This document shows, piece by piece, positions 25,555 to 33,674 of a DNA stretch of 64,000 bases. The DNA is from Clostridiales bacterium (lineage in GTDB: Bacteria; Bacillota; Clostridia; Lachnospirales; JAQSXR01): positions 1-64,000 of the forward strand of contig JAQSXR010000029.1 of the NCBI GenBank assembly GCA_029256575.1, in the 5' to 3' direction. How positions within the stretch are numbered: position 1 is the stretch's first letter; every line of letters begins with the position of its first letter. Made by a program: the position numbers and the translations under genes. The notes beneath the pieces were generated by a model. That model made no database searches. It was not told the origin of the DNA and saw only the letters and a program-made list of their open reading frames with translations.

Positions 25555-26579
25555 TATGATACCTTCTTTCTCCCACCAAAGTAAATGTAAGTAAAAAATG
25601 GTGCTCCTATAAGTGCTGTAACGGCTCCTATTGGCAATTCTGAAGGGGATACGATAGTTCTACTAATTAAATCAACGACAATCATAAATGCCCCTCCGAA
25701 GACTGCAGAAAGTGGTATGACAAATTTATGGGAAGAACCAAATATCTTTCTAACAATATGAGGTACTATTAAATCAATAAATCCTATTATACCAGCAAAA
25801 GCTACTGCAACTCCAGTAAGAATGGCTGAAGTGCTAAGTAATAACCACTTAATACGTTTTACATCCACTCCTATCGTTTTAGCTTGTTCTTCACCAAAAG
25901 TCATTATATCTAACTCATTTGTATATCGTATCAGTACAATTACGCCAATAACAACGATTGGAATTAGTATCAAGACATATGCCCATTCTTTCATAGCAAA
26001 GCTTCCCATTTGCCACAAAACTAAACGTTGCATTTGAGTTTTCGATAATGCTGACATGGTAGTAAGTACTGCGTTTACAAAAAGTGATAATACCATCCCG
26101 ACCAAAATAATTGTATGATTCTCTAAATTCCTATCTACTTTTGATGCAAACCCAATTGCCAGGAATACGGTTGCAAGACCAAATATTAACCCAATCAAAG
26201 GCAATGTAAATATTCCAAAAAACGGAATCGATATCCCAAAAAGTATTACTAACCCTGCTCCAAAAGCTGCCCCAGAGGATACTCCTAGAGTAAAGGAAGA
26301 TGCCAAAGGATTTCTCAATACGGATTGCATTACAGTACCACTTACTGATAAAGCCGCACCTACAAAGAATGCCAATAGCGTTCTAGGGAGTCTGATTTTC
26401 CAAAGAATAGAGACTAATATAGGGTCTACGTCTTTAGAAAAATTTGTAGATAATATTTTATCTGATAATATTCCAAGGATTTTAGAAGGAGAAATATATA
26501 CTGTCCCAATTCCGATTCCAAGCGCTAATATTATAATACTGAAAATTAGCGTGATTACTATTTTTATTCGCCTACTCAT
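25554..26579 (-). CDS. btuC: vitamin B12 ABC transporter permease
   Basis: A FecCD/BtuC-type permease of 341 residues with about ten TM segments. It shows the family landmarks LPRTLLAFFVGAALSVSGTV, QSVLRNPLASSFTLGVSSGA (quoted separately) and GAVTALIGAPFFTYIYF at the C-terminus. Complete length. Eight-base overlap with btuF (26572) and one-base overlap with btuD indicate tight translational coupling. Confidence 0.9.
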   Translation of the reverse strand: MSRRIKIVITLIFSIIILALGIGIGTVYISPSKILGILSDKILSTNFSKDVDPILVSILWKIRLPRTLLAFFVGAALSVSGTVMQSVLRNPLASSFTLGVSSGAAFGAGLVILFGISIPFFGIFTLPLIGLIFGLATVFLAIGFASKVDRNLENHTIILVGMVLSLFVNAVLTTMSALSKTQMQRLVLWQMGSFAMKEWAYVLILIPIVVIGVIVLIRYTNELDIMTFGEEQAKTIGVDVKRIKWLLLSTSAILTGVAVAFAGIIGFIDLIVPHIVRKIFGSSHKFVIPLSAVFGGAFMIVVDLISRTIVSPSELPIGAVTALIGAPFFTYIYFGGRKKVS

Positions 26580-27564
26580 ATAAATCTGGATATACTGCTT
26601 TTGCCATTTGACGTAAAGCTATTACTATATGGTGGCAAGGTTGAGCACTCGCTTCAGCATCAATGTAGTAAACTTCTCCATTTTGAATTGCTTTAACATT
26701 ATTCCAGCCTTGTCTTGCTTTAATTTCTCCAATTGCATCTTCAATATAATTTACATTTGTTAATATAACATCTGGATTTGCCGCAATTGCAGCCTCTTCT
26801 GTTATTGGCAACCAACCTGCTTGATCATTGTAAACATTAACTGCACCTATAATTTCTATCATTTCATTCAAAAAAGTCCCTGTTCCAGTACTATAAATAT
26901 ATGGCGCTGCTGCTATTTCAAAATGAACTGATTTTTTATTTGTAATTGTTTCTCCAATTTCAGAAATCTTTTCAATTTCTTCTTCCATAATTCCGACAAT
27001 TGCTTGACCTCTATCGATTGCTTTCACTGCACTTGATACAAATATAACATCATCTTTTATTCCTTGAATACTTTCACTAGAAGGAATACTAGCTACACAA
27101 ACACCTAAATCTTTTATTGCTTTAAACAAATCATTTCCTTCGTAATCACTCATTGAGGATGCAAATATAATATCAGGATCTAATGCTGTTAATACTTCAA
27201 CATCAAGAGCCAACATGTCAAATTCAATAATACCCTTTGGAACTCCATCAATACCTGCCGAATTAGTATCAATTGCAACTAATTCATCTCCGAATCCTAA
27301 GTCAACTAATATTCGTGTGATTGCTGGCGCAAGTGAGACTATTGTCTTGATATCCTCTGGTATTTCAATACTATTTCCAGCTCTATCTTCTGTTGGTAGT
27401 ACTGCTTCCTCATTTTCCGTTGTTGTTGTAGTAACCTCTTGCGTATCTGTAGTAGTTGTTGTAGTAATATTATTGTCTGGATCTTTATCCTTTGCACATC
27501 CAGCTAATGATAATATTAAAACGAATGCCAATACTATCGTTTGTATTCTCTTTACTAATTTCAT
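26572..27564 (-). CDS. btuF: corrinoid-binding lipoprotein of the B12 importer
   Basis: Binding protein of 330 residues: signal MKLVKRIQTIVLAFVLILS, lipobox LAGC, a Thr-rich linker (TTTTTTDTQEVTTTTT), then a helical-backbone BtuF/FhuD fold. The fold has DRAGNSIEIPEDIKTIVSLA at the start and NPDVILTNVNY in the second lobe. AAAGGAGAAAA precedes the ATG. First gene after a cobalamin riboswitch and terminator, so it is expressed when B12 is scarce. Confidence 0.9.
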   Translation of the reverse strand: MKLVKRIQTIVLAFVLILSLAGCAKDKDPDNNITTTTTTDTQEVTTTTTENEEAVLPTEDRAGNSIEIPEDIKTIVSLAPAITRILVDLGFGDELVAIDTNSAGIDGVPKGIIEFDMLALDVEVLTALDPDIIFASSMSDYEGNDLFKAIKDLGVCVASIPSSESIQGIKDDVIFVSSAVKAIDRGQAIVGIMEEEIEKISEIGETITNKKSVHFEIAAAPYIYSTGTGTFLNEMIEIIGAVNVYNDQAGWLPITEEAAIAANPDVILTNVNYIEDAIGEIKARQGWNNVKAIQNGEVYYIDAEASAQPCHHIVIALRQMAKAVYPDLYE

Positions 27565-27611
27565 TTTATTTTCTCCTTTTTCATTTCCTCTTCGAGGTAG
27601 TCGTTAAATAA

Positions 27612-27639
27612 TCAAAAAACTCTGACTTAGGTCAGAGTT
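27612..27639 (-). terminator. riboswitch-controlled intrinsic terminator
   Basis: ACTCTGACCTAAGTCAGAGT hairpin followed by TTTTTTG on the minus strand, between the cobalamin aptamer and btuF. It is the natural expression platform: B12-bound aptamer would favour this hairpin and stop transcription. Confidence 0.8.
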
Positions 27640-27754
27640 AGATATATCGTATTTACGCACTTAAAATAAACCTATCAAGATAGGAAAATTTATTGCTTGT
27701 AGCTACGTACTCCATTCTCTGTGAAGTCATAGATAACTGATTGCAAAGATATCC

Positions 27755-27957
27755 CTTGCATTCAGTTCGTGTTGGCAGGTTTTCCGACTTAGAAATCAAC
27801 GCTTGCTTTCCCTTCCCAGGTTTCCCCAGTGGTTGTTTTTCAACAAAAGTAGCTCAATCAATACGGCAGCAGGACTGTTTAGGACTTACACCTAATTCCC
27901 TATTATCATACCCATAAATAAACTTATTGTATGCACCTAACACTCATTATTATTTTC
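27755..27957 (-). promoter_or_regulatory. cobalamin riboswitch
   Basis: Reading the minus strand, the leader contains the hallmark blocks of the B12 aptamer in order: GTTAGGTGCA, GGGAATTAGGTGTAAGTCC, GTCCTGCTGCCG, CCACTGGGGAAACCTGGGAA, and the B12-box-like CTAAGTCGGAAAACCTGCC. A terminator sits between it and btuF. Established class (adenosylcobalamin-type); the 5' edge follows the promoter at 27963-27991 and both ends are approximate. Confidence 0.92.
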
Positions 27958-27962
27958 AACAT

Positions 27963-27991
27963 ATTATAACAACAATTGCTATAATAAACAA
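27963..27991 (-). promoter_or_regulatory. promoter of the btu operon
   Basis: TTGTTT (27986-27991) and TATAAT (27963-27968) with a 17-base spacer on the minus strand, placing the transcript start right at the 5' edge of the riboswitch. Confidence 0.6.
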
Positions 27992-28112
27992 GCCCAATTG
28001 AATTTATGTGCTAAATAGTAAAATTAACTTGACCAAACCACCTACTTAAGTGGTAAAATAGAAATATATATAACGTTATAAAAATTTAAACTAATCCATC
28101 GGGGGTATTATT

Positions 28113-28325
28113 TTGAAATGTAAATTAGATAGCGCTGATATCATTACTGTTAATACTAATAATGAGACAGAAGAAAAAAAGAATATATTTTCTAGAACCA
28201 TTAAACTCTTTGGTGTTTTTTCTTTGAATATAATTCAAGTATGTTTTTTTTCATTATTTGCAGTGGCAGGTTTGTTCTTCTTTATATTTGTTGTGATTAA
28301 GGGGTTTTTCAAAAATAATAAATAA
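28113..28325 (+). CDS. small single-TM protein
   Basis: A 70-residue product: acidic/polar N-terminus (SADIITVNTNNETEEKKN), then one long hydrophobic segment (IIQVCFFSLFAVAGLFFFIF) and a basic end (GFFKNNK). Translation appears to start at TTG 28113, with GGGGG seven bases upstream. It is the only plus-strand gene between 17 and 32 kb, and a perfect hairpin terminator follows. No family recognised. Confidence 0.55.
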   Translation: MKCKLDSADIITVNTNNETEEKKNIFSRTIKLFGVFSLNIIQVCFFSLFAVAGLFFFIFVVIKGFFKNNK

Positions 28326-28360
28326 AAAAGAAATACTATATATAATAGTATTTCTTTTTT
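28324..28360. terminator. bidirectional terminator
   Basis: AAAAAAGAAATACTA / TAGTATTTCTTTTTT perfect arms with a seven-base loop between the convergent genes ending at 28325 and 28404. The arms give a T-run in both directions. Confidence 0.85.
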
Positions 28361-28403
28361 ATTTTATGAACTATTAAATATTTTTTATTTTATGTACTGC
28401 TAA

Positions 28404-28922
28404 TTATTTTTTTCTTTTGTTAGCTACTAATGCTCCTAATGATCCTAATCCTAATAATGCTGCAGGAAGAACTGAGAAATCGCCAGTTTTTGGGCTTTCA
28501 TCAGTTGGAGTTTCAGCTGGTGTTTCAGCTGGTGCAGCTGCATCTGGATTAGTAGTGCTTACTGTAGCTTCTTTTCCATCCGCACTTAAAACGAACCAAT
28601 ATTCACCAGGTCCAGTGATTGTATCTTTAAGATCTCCTGTTTGTGCTCCGTTAGCGTTGTTAAAGATTGGTGTTGTTACATCGCCTGCATCAAATGTTAT
28701 TGAAAACCATCCGTCTCCATCATTTGTCATTTCTTTTCCAGCCCAAGGTCCAGCTAATTCTGGTCCATATGTATAAATACATACTTTTTCCCAGCCTGGT
28801 GTGTTCTTTACATGAATAGTTAATTTACCTTCTGCTGCTCCTGCTGATAAACAAAATGTTGATACAAGTAATACCATTGCCATAACCATAGTCATTGTCT
28901 TTTTTAATAAATTTTTTCTCAT
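28404..28922 (-). CDS. sortase-anchored protein with starch-binding-type module
   Basis: A 172-residue exported protein: signal peptide (MTMVMAMVLLVSTFCLSAGA), and one beta-sandwich module of about 95 residues (KLTIHVKNTPGWEKVCIYTY, then GPWAGKEMTNDGDGWFSITF). The module fits starch-binding modules of the CBM25/26 type. A Pro/Ala/Glu/Thr linker leads to a C-terminal sorting signal (DESPKTGD, hydrophobic helix, NKRKK). SPKTG-type signals are used by class B sortases in Clostridia such as C. difficile. A sortase gene lies 158 bases upstream on the same strand. Confidence 0.8.
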   Translation of the reverse strand: MRKNLLKKTMTMVMAMVLLVSTFCLSAGAAEGKLTIHVKNTPGWEKVCIYTYGPELAGPWAGKEMTNDGDGWFSITFDAGDVTTPIFNNANGAQTGDLKDTITGPGEYWFVLSADGKEATVSTTNPDAAAPAETPAETPTDESPKTGDFSVLPAALLGLGSLGALVANKRKK

Positions 28923-29080
28923 AATCCCAACCCCATCCTTCTTATAATTTTTTTGGAAGTATCAAAACAGTCCTTTGATACTCTTTTTTTATTATAATAT
29001 GTACTGTAAAATATTACAAGTTATTTTTTAGCTATTTTTACCATTTATATCTGCTTAAAAATGATTTTTTTGTATGTTTT

Positions 29081-29803
29081 TTATTTTTTTTGTGCTTTTT
29101 TTCTTGCAACTATGGCAAAACGCCCATTTTCATTTGAATATTCGCACGTTGATAGTGTAATTAGCTGATCTCCATACTCTGCATGAATTCCGGTATCATA
29201 TAGAGAAAGATTTTTAACATTATCTATAAAATCATTATATTCTTTTTCGGTATTTGCTTGGAAAAATTTATAGTACTTAAATACGTCATCGTCTACTTTA
29301 TATATTTGAGACAAGAACACTGCAACTATTTCATATTCACTTTCTTCATAAATAGTATCAAAATGTATGGTAGAACGATTATCAAGGAAAGGTAATCCAC
29401 CACGGTCACTTTCTTTTTCAAAATTTCTTCTTAAATAAAATTCATTGTCTTCTTTTGTTTGCATCACTGGGTAATCAACTTTTGTATCTTCTATATTTAT
29501 CCAACCAATAAGATCAGGGTTTTCATTATGTAATTCTACGAACTTAGGTAATATAGTTGGTTCTACCTCGGGTAGCTCTAAAGTTGGTACTTCATCATCA
29601 ATAGTTGCTTCGACAACTGGTAGATCACTTACAATCGTTTGTTGTTGATGTAGTGCCTCTGCAATTTTTAATCTTTTTGCTAACGTTTCAATATCTTTTT
29701 GACTTTTATACCCATTTATAAAATAAACAGAAAGATATATTACACAGCAAACAAAGATTATGCCTGATAAGTATTTTATTATCGATCTAATATTTTTTTT
29801 CAT
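29081..29803 (-). CDS. class B sortase lacking the catalytic-histidine segment
   Basis: Transpeptidase family that attaches sorting-signal proteins to the wall. The 240-residue product has an N-terminal signal anchor (IIKYLSGIIFVCCVIYLSVY), DLIGWINIEDTKVDYPVMQ, the nucleophile in TLSTCEYS (Cys220) and the arginine in NGRFAIV (Arg227). Between GGLPFLDNRS and TIHFDTIYEE about 35-40 residues found in other class B sortases are absent, including the NxxIYGHxM segment with the catalytic His. Reading frame is kept. The enzyme is therefore predicted inactive. The start at 29803 has AAGGAGTG; an in-frame ATG at 29863 would precede the anchor. The presumed substrate gene is next (28404). Confidence 0.8.
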   Translation of the reverse strand: MKKNIRSIIKYLSGIIFVCCVIYLSVYFINGYKSQKDIETLAKRLKIAEALHQQQTIVSDLPVVEATIDDEVPTLELPEVEPTILPKFVELHNENPDLIGWINIEDTKVDYPVMQTKEDNEFYLRRNFEKESDRGGLPFLDNRSTIHFDTIYEESEYEIVAVFLSQIYKVDDDVFKYYKFFQANTEKEYNDFIDNVKNLSLYDTGIHAEYGDQLITLSTCEYSNENGRFAIVARKKAQKK

Positions 29804-30003
29804 AATTAACACTCCTTGTGCATCCATTTTTTCCCTTAATGTCTTATTTAATATTATACACAAATATAATACAAATATAAAGCTTTCTTATTTGCTGTTT
29901 CGTGATATCAAAATAGTCAGCTATTTCAAATGAAAAAGCTGACTATTTGGGATATCAATAAAATGTTGCTTAATTTTTGTTATAATCTTATTTTATGATT
30001 AAG

Positions 30004-30171
30004 CTATTCAACTGAACAATTAACAATAATTAATGATAAAGAATCTGCAAGTGTTACTAAAAAGGCCGCTAATTCATTAAGCTCCTCAACGGTCAAACTT
30101 TCAGCCAAAGCAGAGGCTAATGTGGTAGAGCATAATAATAGATTTTTACCTTTACATATACAATCTTTCAA
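30004..30171 (-). CDS. 55-residue DUF6774-like protein
   Basis: A short gene starting with TTG 30171, eight bases after GGAGG. The product (LKDCICKGKNLLLCSTTLAS, then ALAESLTVEELNELAAFLVT) is a two-helix hydrophobic protein. Its pattern of LA-aLAegLs-eEL--LaaFl--L resembles the small DUF6774 proteins of Clostridia. It begins 13 bases after the stop of the ATPase at 30185 and is surely co-transcribed. Too short to be found by length-limited gene callers. Confidence 0.6.
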   Translation of the reverse strand: MKDCICKGKNLLLCSTTLASALAESLTVEELNELAAFLVTLADSLSLIIVNCSVE

Positions 30172-30184
30172 TACCGTAGCCTCC

Positions 30185-31177
30185 TCACTTTTCCGTTTTT
30201 TTATGAAGTTCTTTTGCTATATTTATTTTCTCACTTGCACGTTCAAGTAACTGTTCAAACATCTGCGTATTCTTTGAAATAGTAGGGCAATATTCACTAA
30301 GCGCCTCTTTATCAATAACCTTATCCACATCAATTTCCATAGTTGCTTTTTGCTTACAATTGTGATATTTATTTAAACTAACAATACTTATTTTTAATTC
30401 AGGAATAATTAAATGTTCAATCTTATCCGGATACATTGGGCAGTAGCAGGCTTCTACATCATATCCATTCACTACTACCTCCTCGCATACTTTTTCTAAG
30501 ATTTTCTTTGAAACGACTGTTTCCCCTTTTAGTTCTATAATCTTAGTTCCTTCAATCAAAGAATCAATATAACTTACACTTCCATCCGGTGTAATAGCCG
30601 ACGCGAATATCTTGCGAATTGTTCCAATTCCTTCTTTCTCAACCAGCATTGTCCTCTTAATTATATGGTTTACAATTTCATTTAATGTTTTCATATTCAT
30701 ACAGTCAACATAAGCTGCAACGCTATCTTCATCAATTATCCTTGCTGCTTTTAAATATTTATATGCATTTTTATAAAGTTTTGTTTTGGTTTCATTTGCT
30801 TTCATAATTTCATTCTTATATGGAATTAGTTTTTCTTCATCAAGATATAGGCCAAGGTTAATTATCTCATCAAATGCACCTGGAACTTTCGGATCGACCA
30901 TATGTGGAGCCGTCCCATCAATAATTGCTACTTTTAATTTAGGAATGGTAATACCGTCTAAGCTATCCCCATCTCCTGAGCAATGAAGGTACTCAATACT
31001 GTAGCCTTTTCCAGAAAACACTTCTGCTATTTCTTTCACAAAACTACTTTTTCCAACTCCAGGTCCACCTTTTAATATAAATAATCTTCTATCCTTCTTA
31101 TTATTTAGAGCATTGTCATAGTAACTAAAAAATCCTTCCGGTGTATTTCCCCCCAAAAATATATGCCTACCGTCCAT
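30185..31177 (-). CDS. PRK06851-type ATPase with one degenerate P-loop
   Basis: A 330-residue protein of the two-P-loop family PRK06851, common in spore formers, of unknown function. The first domain has an intact Walker A (KGGPGVGKSSF) and the family motif YLHCSGDGDSLDGI...VAIIDGTAPH. The second domain repeats the plan (FASAITPDGSVSYIDSL, YCPMYPDKIEHLIIPEL), but its P-loop position reads ELKGETVVSKK and cannot bind nucleotide in the usual way. Good ribosome site before the ATG. Followed by the 55-residue gene at 30004. Confidence 0.75.
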   Translation of the reverse strand: MDGRHIFLGGNTPEGFFSYYDNALNNKKDRRLFILKGGPGVGKSSFVKEIAEVFSGKGYSIEYLHCSGDGDSLDGITIPKLKVAIIDGTAPHMVDPKVPGAFDEIINLGLYLDEEKLIPYKNEIMKANETKTKLYKNAYKYLKAARIIDEDSVAAYVDCMNMKTLNEIVNHIIKRTMLVEKEGIGTIRKIFASAITPDGSVSYIDSLIEGTKIIELKGETVVSKKILEKVCEEVVVNGYDVEACYCPMYPDKIEHLIIPELKISIVSLNKYHNCKQKATMEIDVDKVIDKEALSEYCPTISKNTQMFEQLLERASEKINIAKELHKKTEK

Positions 31178-31340
31178 TTTTTAAATCCTCTCCAATATAA
31201 ACTGATATATATTATGTAATATTCTATCCCCACGTGACTTATACTCATTTTTTGTCAGTATATAAAAAATAAAAATGTAATTCCCCAACCTTTTTTGTTA
31301 TAAGAAAAAATATTTTTTACTAGAATTTAGTTGTCTTACT

Positions 31341-31553
31341 CTAGTTATCAGTTTTGATTTTTTTGTTTATATATGGACTTAAAATAACTGTAAGTAATAA
31401 AGCAACAATTAGGGCTACAATTAGTTTGAGATGCCAAATCATTTTAAAATTTTCAACAAAAAAATTGATGTCAGCTTTAACCGGAAGTTTAACTGTTAAT
31501 CCCGGTATGTAGCCTATCAAAGTGTAAACTATAAAATAAATATTATAAACATC
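31341..31553 (-). CDS. small membrane protein or remnant, start unclear
   Basis: An open frame of about 70 codons reading DVYNIYFIVYTLIGYIPGLT, then LPVKADINFFVENFKMIWHL, then a helix KLIVALIVALLLTVILSPYI and a basic tail ending KIKTDN. The amino acid pattern looks like a real protein. However, no ATG/GTG/TTG with a ribosome site opens it: AGAGAGGTG lies about 25 bases ahead and the first codon after the upstream stop is ATT. Either a lost start or a small indel near 31545. Unidentified. Confidence 0.35.
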   Translation of the reverse strand, partial: DVYNIYFIVYTLIGYIPGLTVKLPVKADINFFVENFKMIWHLKLIVALIVALLLTVILSPYINKKIKTDN

Positions 31554-31640
31554 AATTTATTGAATTTAATAATAACACCTCTCTCTATTTATATATTCGC
31601 AGTACTTTGTGAATAGCCGTCTAGTAACTATAAATATACA

Positions 31641-32084
31641 TTATTTTTTAATAAAATATCCAACTATTTCTTCATAGACATTATCAGGAATTAAATATTT
31701 ATATCTTCCACCTTTATCTAAGAAACTTATGCTCACATAATTCTTTTCAGTATCATATAAACCAATAACATAATTATTGATTATAATATCTCTGCTTGGA
31801 GCAAGTTTTAAATTCCAAGACGTAGGTTTCCATTTATCTATCTTAAAACTTTTTATTATGTTATCAATAACTTCATCTTCTGTATATACAACATCTTCAA
31901 ACCCTACTCTACAAAATAGTATCTTCTCAACTTTGATTTCATTTAACAGCTTAAGCTCATCTAAACCCGTTTCTGTTTTTCTGAAAATTGTATTATGCAT
32001 AAATAAACTAACTAATATAATACCGACTAAAAAAATAGCGTAATTTCTAACAATTGATTTTGTTGATACTCTATTGTTTTTCAT
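31641..32084 (-). CDS. single-TM anchored extracytoplasmic protein
   Basis: A 147-residue protein with a basic N-terminus, one TM helix (YAIFLVGIILVSLFMHNTIF) and an outside domain. That domain pairs helix and strand (EVIDNIIKSFKIDKWKPTSW; NNYVIGLYDTEKNYVSISFL) and ends YLIPDNVYEEIVGYFIKK. The architecture resembles the product at 16502. AGGTGATAATATT gives a ribosome site. No catalytic motif and no known family assigned. Confidence 0.55.
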   Translation of the reverse strand: MKNNRVSTKSIVRNYAIFLVGIILVSLFMHNTIFRKTETGLDELKLLNEIKVEKILFCRVGFEDVVYTEDEVIDNIIKSFKIDKWKPTSWNLKLAPSRDIIINNYVIGLYDTEKNYVSISFLDKGGRYKYLIPDNVYEEIVGYFIKK

Positions 32085-32168
32085 AATATTATCACCTCAT
32101 CTTATTCTACCATGATTTATACTCATTTTTTGTCATTATATAAAAAATATTTCTCTTAATCGCCCTTA

Positions 32169-32196
32169 ACAAATCCTTGCTCTTAGGCATATATTA
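32169..32196 (+). promoter_or_regulatory. possible sigma-K promoter of dpaAB
   Basis: AC at 32169-32170, 17 bases, then CATATATTA (32188-32196) fits the sigma-K pattern AC-N16/17-CATANNNTA. spoVF (dpaAB) of B. subtilis is sigma-K controlled. The leader would be only a few bases before the ribosome site, so the call is tentative. Confidence 0.35.
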
Positions 32197-32215
32197 CAGC
32201 ATAGGAGGTGCTAAG

Positions 32216-33028
32216 ATGATATCACCATTGTTCGTAATTGATCAAACAGATAACCGCAATGCTTTTCTAGCTACTTTTCTCTCCCAAGAAGGGTATAATG
32301 TATGTTTTTGTTATTCGGATTCAAGTAATTCTCCTCTACCATTTAACAAGCCTTACGCACTCGTACTTTCACCCGCTAAAACTGTTACTGAAAGCATTGC
32401 CTCTTCAGTTCCTCCTAATTCATATATCTTCGGGGGTGCTTGCACTTCCGAAGCTTTAGAAATTATGGAGAAAAAGGAAATACTGCATGTCAACTTTTTG
32501 GAAGATGAACATTTTACTATGTTAAATGCTATTCCAACTGCTGAAGGTGCTTTAATGATAGTAATGCAAAATACGGTATCCACTATAAAAGATATGGAAG
32601 TATTATTGTTAGGTTATGGTCGTGTAGCAAAAAGTGTTAACCATATATTTACAGCACTTGGTGCTAAAGTAACTATATTAGCACGTAATATTAAAGATAT
32701 TGCTTCCGCCTCTATATTTGCACATGCTGCATATAACTTTGAGTACTTGCACAAAAATACCATTACAGCTGATGTAATTATTAATACAGTACCTCAAAAA
32801 ATACTAACAAGAACTGAGTTAATTCGTTTAAACCCTGAGATATTCATACTCGATCTTGCATCCAAACCAGGTGGAGTTGATTTTGAAGTAGCTAAGGAAT
32901 TGGGTTTAAAAACAGAGCACGCTCTTAGCCTTCCTGGAAAAGTAGCTCCAAAAGCTGCTGGAGAATATATGAAACGTACAATATTAAGAACCCTAGCCCT
33001 TATCGAAAGGAATGAAATGAATGAATGA
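32216..33028 (+). CDS. dpaA: dipicolinate synthase subunit A
   Basis: With DpaB converts dihydroxy-tetrahydrodipicolinate to dipicolinic acid in the mother cell, the Ca-chelated solute of the spore core. The 270-residue product has a nucleotide-binding Rossmann motif LLLGYGRVAKSVNHIFTALG and the family regions NAIPTAEGAL and INTVPQKILT. The start is ATG 32216 after AGGAGGTG; an in-frame start 13 codons earlier has no such site. The stop overlaps the dpaB start by eight bases, giving coupled translation. Confidence 0.93.
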   Translation: MISPLFVIDQTDNRNAFLATFLSQEGYNVCFCYSDSSNSPLPFNKPYALVLSPAKTVTESIASSVPPNSYIFGGACTSEALEIMEKKEILHVNFLEDEHFTMLNAIPTAEGALMIVMQNTVSTIKDMEVLLLGYGRVAKSVNHIFTALGAKVTILARNIKDIASASIFAHAAYNFEYLHKNTITADVIINTVPQKILTRTELIRLNPEIFILDLASKPGGVDFEVAKELGLKTEHALSLPGKVAPKAAGEYMKRTILRTLALIERNEMNE

Positions 33029-33599
33029 ATTAACGATTGGTTATGCTTTAACAGGTTCATTTTGTACACTTGAATCTATGATTAAGCAAATTCAAATGTT
33101 AAAAGATAATGGCGCCAAAATAATACCTATTGTATCCTCCTCTGTTGCTTCTACTGATACTCGATTTGGTACAGCAGAACATTTTAAACAGAAGATCGTA
33201 GAAATATGTGGTGTTGAACCTTTAGATACAATCGAAAAAACTGAGCCAATAGGACCCAAATCCTTATTGGATGCTCTAATTATCGCTCCATGTACTGGTA
33301 ATACATTAGCAAAGATAGCCAATGGGATTACAGATACTTCTGTAACTATGGCCGCTAAAGCGCATTTGCGAAACAAACGGCCTTTGATACTTGCCATTGC
33401 TACAAATGATGGATTATCAGGAAATGCAAAGAATATTGGTCAATTATTAGTTATGAAAAATGTATACTTTGTCCCATTTGGGCAAGATGATTGCGTTAAG
33501 AAAAGCGCCTCTTTAATCAGCCAGTCAACATTAATACCTGACACACTGGAATATGCATTAAAGGGTGAGCAGATACAACCTATACTGTACAGTTGGTAA
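33021..33599 (+). CDS. dpaB: dipicolinate synthase subunit B
   Basis: Flavoprotein-like subunit (192 residues) of dipicolinate synthase. It has the family motifs GYALTGSFCTLESM, IIPIVSSSVASTDTRFGTA and IIAPCTGNTLAKIANGITDT, the last a flavin/phosphate-binding region shared with the Dfp/UbiX fold. Length matches B. subtilis SpoVFB (about 200). Forms a two-gene operon with dpaA that is followed by terminators. Confidence 0.93.
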   Translation: MNELTIGYALTGSFCTLESMIKQIQMLKDNGAKIIPIVSSSVASTDTRFGTAEHFKQKIVEICGVEPLDTIEKTEPIGPKSLLDALIIAPCTGNTLAKIANGITDTSVTMAAKAHLRNKRPLILAIATNDGLSGNAKNIGQLLVMKNVYFVPFGQDDCVKKSASLISQSTLIPDTLEYALKGEQIQPILYSW

Positions 33600-33600
33600 G

Positions 33601-33668
33601 ACGGGCGATTCGCCCGTTTATACATATTTTACTCAATAAAAAAAGACCATTTATTAAAATGGTCTTTT
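33601..33668. terminator. two hairpins between dpaB and the convergent gene
   Basis: ACGGGCG/CGCCCGT (33601-33617) directly after dpaB, then AAAAGACCATTT/AAATGGTCTTTT (33641-33668) with T-runs in both directions. The second serves both dpaAB and the minus-strand gene ending at 33675. Confidence 0.75.
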
Positions 33669-33674
33669 CTCTAT

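Noticed and set aside
24787-27564. Reading the btu operon as a siderophore importer
   Set aside because: Protein motifs fit both, but the cobalamin riboswitch and terminator directly upstream favour corrinoid uptake.
28417-28776. Plus-strand 119-codon frame opposite the sortase substrate
   Set aside because: Antisense to a gene with signal peptide and sorting signal; no ribosome site.
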